From assembly GCA_046153695.1 (NCBI GenBank), contig JBJXEZ010000075.1, positions 1-54,987 on the forward strand: a stretch of DNA of 54,987 nucleotides. Direction: 5' to 3'. Shown here in pieces: positions 41,833-50,217 of the stretch (position 1 is its first letter; every line of letters begins with the position of its first letter). The notes under the pieces are model-generated. The model was not told the DNA's origin, did not search any database, and saw only the letters and a list, made by a program, of their open reading frames with translations. This DNA is from M3007 sp046153695. Lineage in GTDB: Bacteria; Bacteroidota; Bacteroidia; Chitinophagales; Saprospiraceae. A program made the translations under genes and the position numbers.

Positions 41833-42510
41833 ATGATCTTACAGGGCATCCTCTTGGGCCTTTCCCTCAGTTTTATGATTGGCCCATTGCTTTTTGCTAT
41901 AATGCAGGCCAGTTTGGATCGCGGGTTTAGGGCCGGCATCGCTTTGGCCGCTGGCATTTGGGCCAGCGACGTGCTGTACCTGTACCTGATTTATCGGTGG
42001 GTGGATGCCTTGGCGGCGTTGGCCGCCCTGCCCAATTTTGCTTTTTGGGCTGGCTTATGCGGCGGCAGCGTTCTCTTGATTTTTGGCGTGAGCACACTGA
42101 TTAAACGCAAAGTCTCGGTATCTGACGAGCACAATACCGCCGCTGATCGGGTGCTGGATGCCATTGACGGGCCGGAGTCGGCGGACACGGAGCACAACTG
42201 GACGCGTTGGGGCTATTGGGGGTATGCCTTGCGCGGGTTTCTGCTGAACACGATCAACCCGTTTACCGTTTTTTTCTGGCTTGGCCTGGCCAGCGCTTTC
42301 GTTGTGTCCAACCAAATGTCTCCGCGCGAATCGATCTCTTTTTTCGGCGGCATGCTCCTGTCGTTGGTTGCCACGGATGTGCTGAAAGCCTATGCGGCCA
42401 AGCGGTTGCGCTCCTTTCTGAACCCGCGTCACGTGTTGCTTTTGCAAAAAGGCATCGGCGTGGCACTGCTGATTTCGGGGGTGGTGCTTTTTGTTCGGGT
42501 GTTGGTTTGA
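41833..42510 (+). CDS. LysE-family amino-acid exporter
   Basis: 225 residues with six hydrophobic helices. The N-terminal GILLGLSLSFMIGPLLFAIM, with its G-x-x-L-x-x-x-IGP motif, and GFRAGIALAAGIWASDVLYL are diagnostic of LysE/RhtB transporters. A hydrophilic loop rich in Asp and Glu (95-125) precedes the second half, RGFLLNTINPFTVFFWLGLA with the conserved N-P. Proteins of this group export amino acids or related small metabolites by proton exchange; the substrate cannot be assigned. A single gene. The palindrome CAGCAGG-T-CCTGCTG lies 31 bp after the stop. Confidence 0.92.
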   Translation: MILQGILLGLSLSFMIGPLLFAIMQASLDRGFRAGIALAAGIWASDVLYLYLIYRWVDALAALAALPNFAFWAGLCGGSVLLIFGVSTLIKRKVSVSDEHNTAADRVLDAIDGPESADTEHNWTRWGYWGYALRGFLLNTINPFTVFFWLGLASAFVVSNQMSPRESISFFGGMLLSLVATDVLKAYAAKRLRSFLNPRHVLLLQKGIGVALLISGVVLFVRVLV

Positions 42511-42540
42511 TGAAGTCGCAAATCAAATGAGCCAAGGTTT

Positions 42541-42555
42541 CAGCAGGTCCTGCTG
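42541..42555. other. 15-bp palindrome after the LysE gene
   Basis: CAGCAGG, one T, CCTGCTG: a perfect inverted repeat with no T-run following. It may be a weak transcription end or a binding site. Confidence 0.4.
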
Positions 42556-42606
42556 TAGCAAGCGAGAGCCGCCCGTCATGTTTTGCCCGGGTATCAAGTC
42601 ATAGTC

Positions 42607-42804
42607 TTACACTACGGATTGGGTTACCACAAGAATCGGAATACCGCCCAGGTATTCTACTGCAATCGTATTTCCCCGATTCAGGCTGGGGACTCCCGCT
42701 ATTTCGTCGGCGTTCCTAATTAATCTCCAATACCACAAGCGGTAACAAATCAGTATCGCAGTGGATATCACAGCAACTTGGTTCAGGAAATCAAAATCAT
42801 CCAT
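42607..42804 (-). CDS. Small hypothetical membrane-associated protein, possibly a fragment
   Basis: 65 residues, MDDFDFLNQVAVISTAILIC followed by YRLWYWRLIRNADEIAG. One hydrophobic helix lies near 7-22, then a basic aromatic stretch and a beta-rich tail. The reading frame stays open upstream of the ATG for roughly 25 codons (IEWSFANIGILLQEY precedes it) without a Met, so this may be the remnant of a longer protein. Its first 45 bases lie opposite the upstream leader of the gene at 42860. Base composition is more AT-rich than surrounding genes. No family recognised; treat as tentative. Confidence 0.35.
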   Translation of the reverse strand: MDDFDFLNQVAVISTAILICYRLWYWRLIRNADEIAGVPSLNRGNTIAVEYLGGIPILVVTQSVV

Positions 42805-42859
42805 GTATTCCTGTAGCAGGATGCCGATATTGGCAAAAGACCATTCAATAAATCTTCTA

Positions 42860-43309
42860 ATGAAAATCGAAAAAAAAGTGCCCGATCACATCACCCTGAA
42901 TGCCCCCAATGCGCGTGCTGCAAAGGCCGCCCGAGATCACCAGCCGGTTGAAAACGAAGCCAACAAATACGGTGTGGAAAATTGTTGTGTTCGCCAGTTT
43001 TGGGCTGTTGTTGAAACTGATGGCACATTTGTTCGAGGTCGAAATGTCCTCCGAGTCCAGAAGATTTCAACCGGCATTTATGAGGTTTTTTTCACAGGCG
43101 ATGTCAGCAACGGAGTTTTTGTCGCCACGATAGGCCGTCCCGGCATCGCTACCGAACCAACCGGCGAGATTACCGTGGCACTGCGATGCTGCCCAGGTGC
43201 CGGTTTGTGGGCTCCTTTTGATGATAACAAAGGGGTATGGGTGGAGACCCACGACAGCAACGGCAACTATAGCGACCGGGCATTCCATCTCCTGGTGCTG
43301 ACCCAGTAA
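42860..43309 (+). CDS. Small beta-rich protein, hypothetical
   Basis: 149 residues from the ATG at 42860 (MKIEKKVPDHITLNAPNARA). After a charged 45-residue N-terminus comes a compact beta domain: FWAVVETDGTFVRGRNVLRV, GIYEVFFTGDVSNGVFVATI, EITVALRCC, GVWVETHDSNGNYSDRAFHL. This resembles short beta-sandwich modules seen in hypothetical proteins of cyanobacteria and actinobacteria (pattern GxYxVxFxxDV ... VxTxDxxG ... FHLxV); that match is from memory and no function is known. No signal peptide, so probably cytoplasmic or carried by an unusual route. The gene is flanked by AT-richer DNA and ends 83 bp before a terminator-like hairpin. Confidence 0.65.
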   Translation: MKIEKKVPDHITLNAPNARAAKAARDHQPVENEANKYGVENCCVRQFWAVVETDGTFVRGRNVLRVQKISTGIYEVFFTGDVSNGVFVATIGRPGIATEPTGEITVALRCCPGAGLWAPFDDNKGVWVETHDSNGNYSDRAFHLLVLTQ

Positions 43310-43391
43310 ATTACCATGCGTTCGGAGTTTGACTGAATCCAGTTTTTTTAGAAAAACGCAACAATTTTCAGTCATCTGCCATGTCATTCCG

Positions 43392-43439
43392 AAGGAATAT
43401 GCCAGGAGTTGTGCTAAACTATGGGCATATTCCTTTTTG
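43392..43439 (+). terminator. Rho-independent terminator
   Basis: Perfect 12-bp stem AAGGAATATGCC / GGCATATTCCTT with a 20-nt loop, then a short T-run. It serves the plus-strand gene at 42860 and lies 10 bp beyond the end of the convergent OmpA-like gene. Confidence 0.7.
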
Positions 43440-43448
43440 AAGCATTTG

Positions 43449-44570
43449 TCACCGCTTCAAAATGACAAACTCCACCCGCCGGTTCTGAAACCGCCCCTCC
43501 TCGGTCTGATTGGAGGCAATAGGCCGCGCTTTGCCCACGCCCTGGTAGCGCAAGCGACTGGCGGCAATACCGCTATCTGTCAAAAATTGTCCCACGGCTT
43601 GGGCGCGTTTTCGGGAAAGCCATTTGTTGTAGTCAGTGCCGCCGATGTTGTCCGTGTGGCCGGTGATCTGAATCTGCATCGTGGGGTTTTCGCGCAGGAT
43701 GCGCAGCAGTTTGTCCAGTTCGACAAAAGACCGGGGCATGAGTGCGTGTTTATCAAACTCGAAGTACAGGTTTTTCAGCACAATAGCCTTGCCTTCTTCC
43801 AACGGCTGGAGCGTGAGGTCGTCCGGCTTTACGGGCACTGGCACGAACGGTGGGAGCTTTTTCACCAACACATCGTCGAGGTAATAGTAGGCGTAGTTGA
43901 AGCCGTCGGTGGCGGCGAGCGCCTCGGTTTTGGTTTGTTCATCCCTGAAAAAATTGCCGAGGATCAGGTACTCCGATTCGTCGGTTGCTGTGAACTGGCC
44001 ACTGACCTTTGCCCACTTTCCCGCCGAGGGTATCACGGTATTTTTGGCAAAAACCTGCGGCCGGGCATCGATCTGTTCGTCGGCGAGGCGTTCGATGCGT
44101 TTTTCCGAAAAAAATGCGCCGATGTTATTGATAGCCAGGGTGCGTGGCAGCGGCGTTACCCAAAATTCCACCAGGTAAACCTGACCCGGCACGAGCGGTT
44201 CGGCCAGTTGGATTTCCACATATTCGCGGCAGTGCGGCTTGCCATTGATGCAGCCGTACAGGGTGATGCCAGCCATGCTTTTCCCGGAGCGCGGTTTTTG
44301 TTTACCAAAACCCTTTTCGGCCCAGTCCTGCGGGACGCTCACGCCAGGGCCGTACACATCGGGGCTGGCAGTGCTGGCGCTAAACCAGTACCGCACAACC
44401 TGGCCAAAGAAGGCACCTTTGTACGACCAGCCCACCGGCGGGGCGGCGTAGCGCTCGAAGCCTGGATTGGGCACCAGGTTGTCGCCGTCGCGGATGGTTT
44501 GAGCGGTCGCTAAATGGTTTACAAAAACGAATAAAACGAGGGCCGGTAATCGGATTGCGGAATCGGGCAT
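43449..44570 (-). CDS. OmpA-family peptidoglycan-binding outer-membrane protein
   Basis: 373 residues from the ATG at 44570; MPDSAIRLPALVLFVFVNHL with ATAQ is the signal peptide, whereas the longer frame begins beyond the promoter. Residues 25-240 form a jelly-roll-like domain starting NLVPNPGFERYAAPPVGWSY, a carbohydrate-binding-type module common in Bacteroidota OmpA proteins. Residues 255-373 are the OmpA C-terminal domain: IVLKNLYFEFDKHALMPRSF, QITGHTDNIGGTDYNKWLSR and NRRVEFVILKR, containing the Asp and Arg that bind diaminopimelate of peptidoglycan. It anchors the outer membrane or its surface layer to the wall. Transcribed divergently from the large metalloprotease gene. Confidence 0.93.
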   Translation of the reverse strand: MPDSAIRLPALVLFVFVNHLATAQTIRDGDNLVPNPGFERYAAPPVGWSYKGAFFGQVVRYWFSASTASPDVYGPGVSVPQDWAEKGFGKQKPRSGKSMAGITLYGCINGKPHCREYVEIQLAEPLVPGQVYLVEFWVTPLPRTLAINNIGAFFSEKRIERLADEQIDARPQVFAKNTVIPSAGKWAKVSGQFTATDESEYLILGNFFRDEQTKTEALAATDGFNYAYYYLDDVLVKKLPPFVPVPVKPDDLTLQPLEEGKAIVLKNLYFEFDKHALMPRSFVELDKLLRILRENPTMQIQITGHTDNIGGTDYNKWLSRKRAQAVGQFLTDSGIAASRLRYQGVGKARPIASNQTEEGRFQNRRVEFVILKR

Positions 44571-44611
44571 AGTGGGTTTGATCGGTGAGTGGGCGTGTTG
44601 TCTTGGTAGCT

Positions 44612-44619
44612 CAAATGTA
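44612..44619 (-). promoter_or_regulatory. Promoter -7 element (TACATTTG) of the OmpA-like gene
   Basis: Perfect TAnnTTTG on the minus strand, 41 bp upstream of the ATG at 44570. Confidence 0.7.
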
Positions 44620-44694
44620 TCGCGAGCGCTTGATTTTTTTGGATGATGACAGACCAAAATGATTTCACATAACCGGCACATACCACAGTCGACA

Positions 44695-44702
44695 TACTTT
44701 CG
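44695..44702 (+). promoter_or_regulatory. Probable promoter of the metalloprotease gene (TACTTTCG)
   Basis: TACTTTCG, one mismatch to TAnnTTTG, with the transcription start expected near 44709. Both candidate ATGs (44744 and 44777) lie downstream. Confidence 0.55.
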
Positions 44703-44776
44703 CGGGCGTGTAAACCGAGCGTCCCGCAACTCGTCTAAACGCAATGCTCTTCCTTCATCACCTTTTCCCGCGCGTC

Positions 44777-47700
44777 ATGCTGAAAAATCTTCTCTGCTGT
44801 TTGTTTCTGTTGCTTTCCAGCACCATTTTCTCTCAAAATATTTGGTCGGATGTTTCCGAAAAATCCATTCCTGTACTCGGCAGGTCCGAGCGCCTCATCG
44901 TGCCCTCGCAATACCGTGCGGTGCGGCTCGACCTTGCTGCCGTGCAGCCATTGCTCGCCGCCGCGCCGGAGCGGTTCAGGCCGAACGCTGGGCCGGAACA
45001 GGATATCGTGCTCACGCTGCCGCTGCCCGATGGGCGTTGGGGCCGTTTCCGCATCACCGAATCCCCGGTGATGGCTCCGGAAATTCAGGCTCGGTTCCCC
45101 GAAATCCGCTGCTACACGGGCACAGGCCTGGACGACCCAACGGCCTCGCTCAAGTGCGACCTCACGCCACAGGGCTTTCACGCCATGATCAGCTCGCCAC
45201 ACCACGACCCGATTTTCATTGACCCCTATCAGCGCGGCGACCGCGAGCACTGCGTGGTTTACAACAAAAAGAACCTGGAACCAAAAGAACCGTACGCCTG
45301 TACCCTCGACGAAGCGGTGGACATGCCCGATCTGAAAAAAATGCCGGTACCGGAAATGGTGGGTGATTGCCAGTTCCGCAAATACCGCCTCGCACTTGCG
45401 TGTACGGGTGAGTACGCCAATTTCCACGGTGGCACGGTGCCCCTGGTGTTGGCTGCCATGAACACCACCATGAATCGGGTAAACGGCATTTACGAGCGCG
45501 ACCTGTCCGTGACTATGCAGATCATCGCAAACAACGATCTGCTCGTGTACCTCGACCCGGTCACCGACGGCTATAGCAACGGCAACGGCTCGTCTATGCT
45601 CAACCAGAACCAGACCAAGTGTAACAACATCATCGGCTCGGCCAACTACGATATCGGGCACGTGTTCAGCACCGGCGGCGGCGGCATAGCCGGCGTGGGT
45701 GTGGTGTGCAATAACTCTACCAAAGCCCGCGGCGTGACTGGTCGCAATCAGCCCATTGGCGACCCCTTCAACGTGGACTACGTTTCCCACGAAATGGGGC
45801 ACCAATTCAACGGCAACCACACCCAGAACAACAATTGCGGCCGATACCTGCCCACTGCCATGGAACCCGGCAGTGCCTCCACAATCATGGGTTACGCGGG
45901 CATCTGTTCGCCCAATATCCAGGCCAATAGCGACCCGTACTTCCATGCCGTCAACCTGCAAGAGATCAGCGGTTACATAACTACTGGCCCGGGCAACGTT
46001 TGCCCCGTCAAGACCAACACCGGCAACACCGCGCCCGTAGTGAACGCGGGGACTGATTATGTAATCCCACATTCGACGCCATTTTCCCTCACCGCCGTGA
46101 GCACCGATATTGACGGTGATGCGCTCACTTACTGCTGGGAACAGATGAACAACGAGGTAGCCCCCATGCCGCCTCAATCCACCAACACAGGCGGCCCTGC
46201 ATTCCGCTCGCTCAACCCGATGCCCTCTCCTACGCGCTACTTCCCGCGCCTGGCCGACTTGGCCACCGGCACCGACCCCATTTGGGAGCGCCTGCCTGGC
46301 GTGGCCCGCACAATGAATTTTCGGGTGACCGTCCGCGACAACAAATCCACAGGCGGCTGCACGGGCGAGGACAACATGGTACTGACCGTGGCTGGCACTG
46401 CCGGTCCTTTCGTCGTCACCGCACCCAATACCGCACAAACATGGTACGTCGCTGAAAAAAGAAACGTGACCTGGAACGTGGCCGCCACCGACGTGGCTCC
46501 GGTAAGTTGTTCTATGGTGCGCCTTTTGCTTTCTACGGACGGTGGCCTGACGTATCCGATTGTACTGGCCAACTCGGTTCCCAATACCGGTACGGCTGAA
46601 GTGGAGGTACCCAATGAAATTTCCGCCACCTGTCGCGTTATGGTGCAGGCCATCGGAAACGTATTTTTCGATATTTCCGACCAAAATTTTGCCATTGAAG
46701 TCCCGCTCGTGCCGACGTTTTTCATGGACATTTCGGCCAACCCGACCGAGCAAGCCTGCACAGGCCAAACACTCCTTTTTTCAGCGAATATTGCCGGTTC
46801 CGGCGGTTTTACTATGCCGGTAACCCTCTCCGTGAGCGGAGCGCCCAGCAATGCTGCAGTCTCCATTTCCGACAACCCGGTTATGCCTGGCAACAGCGCC
46901 AACATTGCACTGGCGAACTTGAACCAGACGGGGGTTTTCAACATCACCGTCACAGCGGAGAGCGACACCATCATCCGCACATTTTCGTTCGACCTGACTG
47001 TGGTGGATGCCCAGCCGCAATCCACGAGCCTTTCCGCACCAACAGACGGGGCCACGAACCTGCCACTAAAACAGGCCTTAACCTGGGCTTCCATCCCGGG
47101 TGCATTGACCTACCAGGTAGAGGTGGCTGTCAATCCGGCGTTTGGTGCAGCCGACCTGGTGCTCGATCAAACGACATCTGCCACGACCACCGCCCTTTCC
47201 GGGCTGCAAGAAGCCACCGTGTACTACTGGCGTGTGCGCGTGACAAACGCATGCGGAGTCAGCGATTTCTCACCCGTTTTCGCTTTTCAGACCGGCCAGC
47301 CGGAATGCTCCACCGATTATGCCAGCGTGAATGTGCCGATTGCCATCCCGGCTACGAGTACGGCTTTGGTGACATCCAATTTGAACATGCCGGACGACGG
47401 AGTGGTAGCCAAGTTGCGGGTTAGCCTGAAAATTGATCACGAGTGGGTGGGCGATCTGGCCGCCCGGCTTGTTTCGCCCGACGGCACCTCGGCCCGCTTG
47501 TTCGATCATCCCGGTTTCCCGGCGATCAGCAGCGGATGCAACGGCAGAAACCTGGAACTGGAATTTGACGATGCGGCTTTGCTCACCGCTGCAAATTTTG
47601 AAAACACCTGCAACGACACACCAGCCATCAGCGGCATATTCCAGTCAATTGATGCCCTTAGCCGGTTCAACAACGCCAGTCCCTTGGGCACATGGAAACT

Positions 47701-50134
47701 GGAGGTGGCCGATATTTTCCCCGAAGACGGCGGTTCTATCGTGGAATGGGGACTGTCGATTTGCTATTTCCAGGCTGTACCCCCGACAGAAATTTTGGTG
47801 AACAGCCCGCTGACGTTAGCCAGCGGCTCCACAAAAACCCTGACGATTAGCAATCTGGTACTCAAAATTGACAGCGGAAACCCCGCCGACGGGGTGTTCA
47901 CACTGCTGGCAGTACCAAATTATGGTGCCCTGGTTTTGAACGGCTCACCCTTGGTAATCGGTGATATGTTTACGCAAGCAGACATCCTTTCCGGCGCACT
48001 GGCCTACGTCAATAGCGGCGACACTGCTACCGCCGACACGTTTGTGTTTGATGTGACAGATGCCAGCACCAACGGTTGGGTTCATGGGGCAATCTTTAAC
48101 ATCATTATCGTGCAAAATGACCTGAACGCCAACGCAACGGTCACGCAACCACTCGTGTGCAGCGATGCTGCCACAGCTCAAATAACGGTGCAGGTATCGG
48201 GTGGCACGCCACCGCTGCAATTCAGCCTTGATGGCGGAGCAGGGCAGTTTATCAACGTTTTTGGCGGCCTCGCCGCCGGAATGTATACCGTGGTGGTAAC
48301 CGACGACTACGGGTTCACTGCCCAAACAAGTGTTACGGTGGGCAACCCGCCAGCGCTCGACCTCACGGCCACCAGCACCAACGACGATATTTTCGCTCAG
48401 GCAAACAGCGGCTTACCGCCATTTGAATACAGCCTCGACGGGCAAGCATTCCAAACGAATCCTTTTTTTGAAAACCTGCCAAACGGCAACTACACGGTGA
48501 CGGTGCGCGATGCCAACGGTTGCACGGGTACAGCCACGACCCAGGTGTACGTCGGCCCGTTGCTGTTCCAATTAGTTGACCAAACGCATATTTCCTGCTT
48601 CGGCGGTACCGACGGCTCGCTCACGGCATTTATAATCGGTGGTGTGGCCCCGTATTCGTACAGCCTGAATGGGGTTGATTTCCAGCCAGCCAATACGTTC
48701 GCAGGCCTTGGCGCCGGGCAATACACCGTTGTGGTGAAGGACGATTCGGGCAACACCGCTTCGGAATTGGTAACGCTTACCCAACCACCGGTCATAGCCG
48801 TGGCTGTGGCCGTGTTCCTGAACAGCATTGAGGTGACTGCCTCTGGTGGAACGGGTACGTTGGAGTACAGCCTGGACGGTATGCTCTTCCAGCCCGAGAA
48901 TACGTTTGGCGGCCTGGCCAACGGCGACTACACGGTAACGGTACGAGATACCAACGGTTGCACCGTGACGAGGGATGCCACTGTGGCCGTGCCGCCCCTG
49001 ACCATTGTCAGTCTGAACGTCTCTGGCGAGATTTCCTGCTCGGGCCAAACGGTCTCCGTACTGGTTTCGGCCAGCGGCGGCGTTCCGCCCCTTGAATTCA
49101 GCCTTGACGGCGGACCGTACCAAACGGACAGCCTGTTTAAAAATGTGGGCGGCGGTATGCATCAAATTCAGGTGCGCGACGCGGCAGGCATGGCGGTGCC
49201 GGCCCTGTCGTTCAATGTTTCGGAGCCAGACCCGGTAAGCGTCACGGCCGTGGTCGTTGCCCGGTCGGCGACCATAACGGGCGCAGGCGGCATACCTCCG
49301 TACCAGTACGCGCTGAATAGCGGCACGCTGCAAGACTCCGGGGAATTTCCCAACTTACCCAACGGAACCTATCAGGCAACGGTAACAGATGCCAACGGTT
49401 GTACCGTAACAGTTGATTTTGAAGTCAATTATGTAGCCCTGTCTACCTCGGTTTCTGCTACCGACCCAAGTTGTGCGGACGGTACCGACGGCATCATCTT
49501 GCTTGAGGTTTTGGGCGGTACGCCGCCTTTTGTTTGCAGCGTAAATGGCGGGCCGTGCAATCTGGCAGATCTGGCCGCAGGCACTTACAACGTGGTCGTG
49601 ACCGATGCCTTGGGTGATTCTACAACCAAGACAGTGGTACTCACGGATCCTCCTGCGCTGCAAATTGCCGCCGGAGCAACCAACGACACTATTACCGCCA
49701 TTGCTTCTGGCGGCACAGGCATGTTGGAGTACAGCCTTAACGGGACGGTTTACCAGGCTTCGCCCCAGTTTTCAGGTCTGCCAAATGGCATCTACACGGT
49801 GTTTGTGCGCGACGAAAATGGCTGTACTACCGAGTCCGATTCGGTGCTGGTGGACTATGTCGGCACGGTTTCGCCAGAGCAAGCGTGGGGGCTGAGCATC
49901 CAGCCCAACCCCAGCGACGGGCGCTTCCTGCTGACCCTTCGCAACGCACCATTGGCCACATTCCGCACGGATGTGTTTGATACGAGCGGGCGGTTATTAT
50001 TCCAGCAAAAACACGAGCCGGCGGCTCAGTCGTTTTCCACAAGTCTTGACTTGACGGGCTTCCCGGCGGGTACATACACGCTTCGGTTAGTAAGCGGCAA
50101 CCAGGTCGGTGCCGTACGGATTGTTGTTTATTGA
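44777..50134 (+). CDS. Secreted M12B-type zinc metalloprotease with P-domain, SprB repeats and T9SS signal
   Basis: 1785 residues from the ATG at 44777 (MLKNLLCCLFLLLSSTIFSQ signal peptide); an ATG at 44744 would prepend 11 residues. The catalytic domain (about 197-411) has the reprolysin-type site H338-E-M-G-H342 with third ligand H348 in HEMGHQFNGNHTQ and a Met-turn-like STIMGYAGIC. Then come a PKD-like unit (about 418-545), a fibronectin III-like unit (753-841), a proprotein-convertase P-domain (845-996), a cadherin/CSPG-like repeat (1003-1111) and about seven SprB repeats (1117-1695; GGTPPLQFSLDGGAGQF, SGTYTVTVRDANGC pattern). A type A T9SS sorting domain ends it (LSIQPNPSDGRFLLTLR). SprB repeats suggest surface adhesion; the protease may be surface-retained. 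Confidence 0.95.
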   Translation: MLKNLLCCLFLLLSSTIFSQNIWSDVSEKSIPVLGRSERLIVPSQYRAVRLDLAAVQPLLAAAPERFRPNAGPEQDIVLTLPLPDGRWGRFRITESPVMAPEIQARFPEIRCYTGTGLDDPTASLKCDLTPQGFHAMISSPHHDPIFIDPYQRGDREHCVVYNKKNLEPKEPYACTLDEAVDMPDLKKMPVPEMVGDCQFRKYRLALACTGEYANFHGGTVPLVLAAMNTTMNRVNGIYERDLSVTMQIIANNDLLVYLDPVTDGYSNGNGSSMLNQNQTKCNNIIGSANYDIGHVFSTGGGGIAGVGVVCNNSTKARGVTGRNQPIGDPFNVDYVSHEMGHQFNGNHTQNNNCGRYLPTAMEPGSASTIMGYAGICSPNIQANSDPYFHAVNLQEISGYITTGPGNVCPVKTNTGNTAPVVNAGTDYVIPHSTPFSLTAVSTDIDGDALTYCWEQMNNEVAPMPPQSTNTGGPAFRSLNPMPSPTRYFPRLADLATGTDPIWERLPGVARTMNFRVTVRDNKSTGGCTGEDNMVLTVAGTAGPFVVTAPNTAQTWYVAEKRNVTWNVAATDVAPVSCSMVRLLLSTDGGLTYPIVLANSVPNTGTAEVEVPNEISATCRVMVQAIGNVFFDISDQNFAIEVPLVPTFFMDISANPTEQACTGQTLLFSANIAGSGGFTMPVTLSVSGAPSNAAVSISDNPVMPGNSANIALANLNQTGVFNITVTAESDTIIRTFSFDLTVVDAQPQSTSLSAPTDGATNLPLKQALTWASIPGALTYQVEVAVNPAFGAADLVLDQTTSATTTALSGLQEATVYYWRVRVTNACGVSDFSPVFAFQTGQPECSTDYASVNVPIAIPATSTALVTSNLNMPDDGVVAKLRVSLKIDHEWVGDLAARLVSPDGTSARLFDHPGFPAISSGCNGRNLELEFDDAALLTAANFENTCNDTPAISGIFQSIDALSRFNNASPLGTWKLEVADIFPEDGGSIVEWGLSICYFQAVPPTEILVNSPLTLASGSTKTLTISNLVLKIDSGNPADGVFTLLAVPNYGALVLNGSPLVIGDMFTQADILSGALAYVNSGDTATADTFVFDVTDASTNGWVHGAIFNIIIVQNDLNANATVTQPLVCSDAATAQITVQVSGGTPPLQFSLDGGAGQFINVFGGLAAGMYTVVVTDDYGFTAQTSVTVGNPPALDLTATSTNDDIFAQANSGLPPFEYSLDGQAFQTNPFFENLPNGNYTVTVRDANGCTGTATTQVYVGPLLFQLVDQTHISCFGGTDGSLTAFIIGGVAPYSYSLNGVDFQPANTFAGLGAGQYTVVVKDDSGNTASELVTLTQPPVIAVAVAVFLNSIEVTASGGTGTLEYSLDGMLFQPENTFGGLANGDYTVTVRDTNGCTVTRDATVAVPPLTIVSLNVSGEISCSGQTVSVLVSASGGVPPLEFSLDGGPYQTDSLFKNVGGGMHQIQVRDAAGMAVPALSFNVSEPDPVSVTAVVVARSATITGAGGIPPYQYALNSGTLQDSGEFPNLPNGTYQATVTDANGCTVTVDFEVNYVALSTSVSATDPSCADGTDGIILLEVLGGTPPFVCSVNGGPCNLADLAAGTYNVVVTDALGDSTTKTVVLTDPPALQIAAGATNDTITAIASGGTGMLEYSLNGTVYQASPQFSGLPNGIYTVFVRDENGCTTESDSVLVDYVGTVSPEQAWGLSIQPNPSDGRFLLTLRNAPLATFRTDVFDTSGRLLFQQKHEPAAQSFSTSLDLTGFPAGTYTLRLVSGNQVGAVRIVVY

Positions 50135-50137
50135 GAT

Positions 50138-50217
50138 AGAAGGTTAGAGGGTTAGAAGGTTTTAGGGAGGGTGAACAACCAGAAACCTTCTAACCCTCTA
50201 ACCTTCTAACCTTTTTT
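50138..50217. terminator. 25-bp perfect inverted repeat, bidirectional terminator
   Basis: Left arm 50138-50162 (AGAAGGTTAGAGGGTTAGAA then GGTTT) and right arm 50183-50207 are exact reverse complements with a 20-nt loop, followed by AACC and six T residues. Internal AGAAGGTT/AGAGGGTT units repeat within each arm. It separates the convergent metalloprotease and TIR-like/SDR genes. Confidence 0.88.

Noticed and set aside
43329..44513. 394-aa plus-strand frame opposite the OmpA-like gene
   Set aside because: No domain support, antisense to a gene with a clear OmpA C-terminal domain.
44735..46768. 677-aa minus-strand frame opposite the M12B protease
   Set aside because: No recognisable domains, antisense to a gene with a complete catalytic motif and signal peptide.
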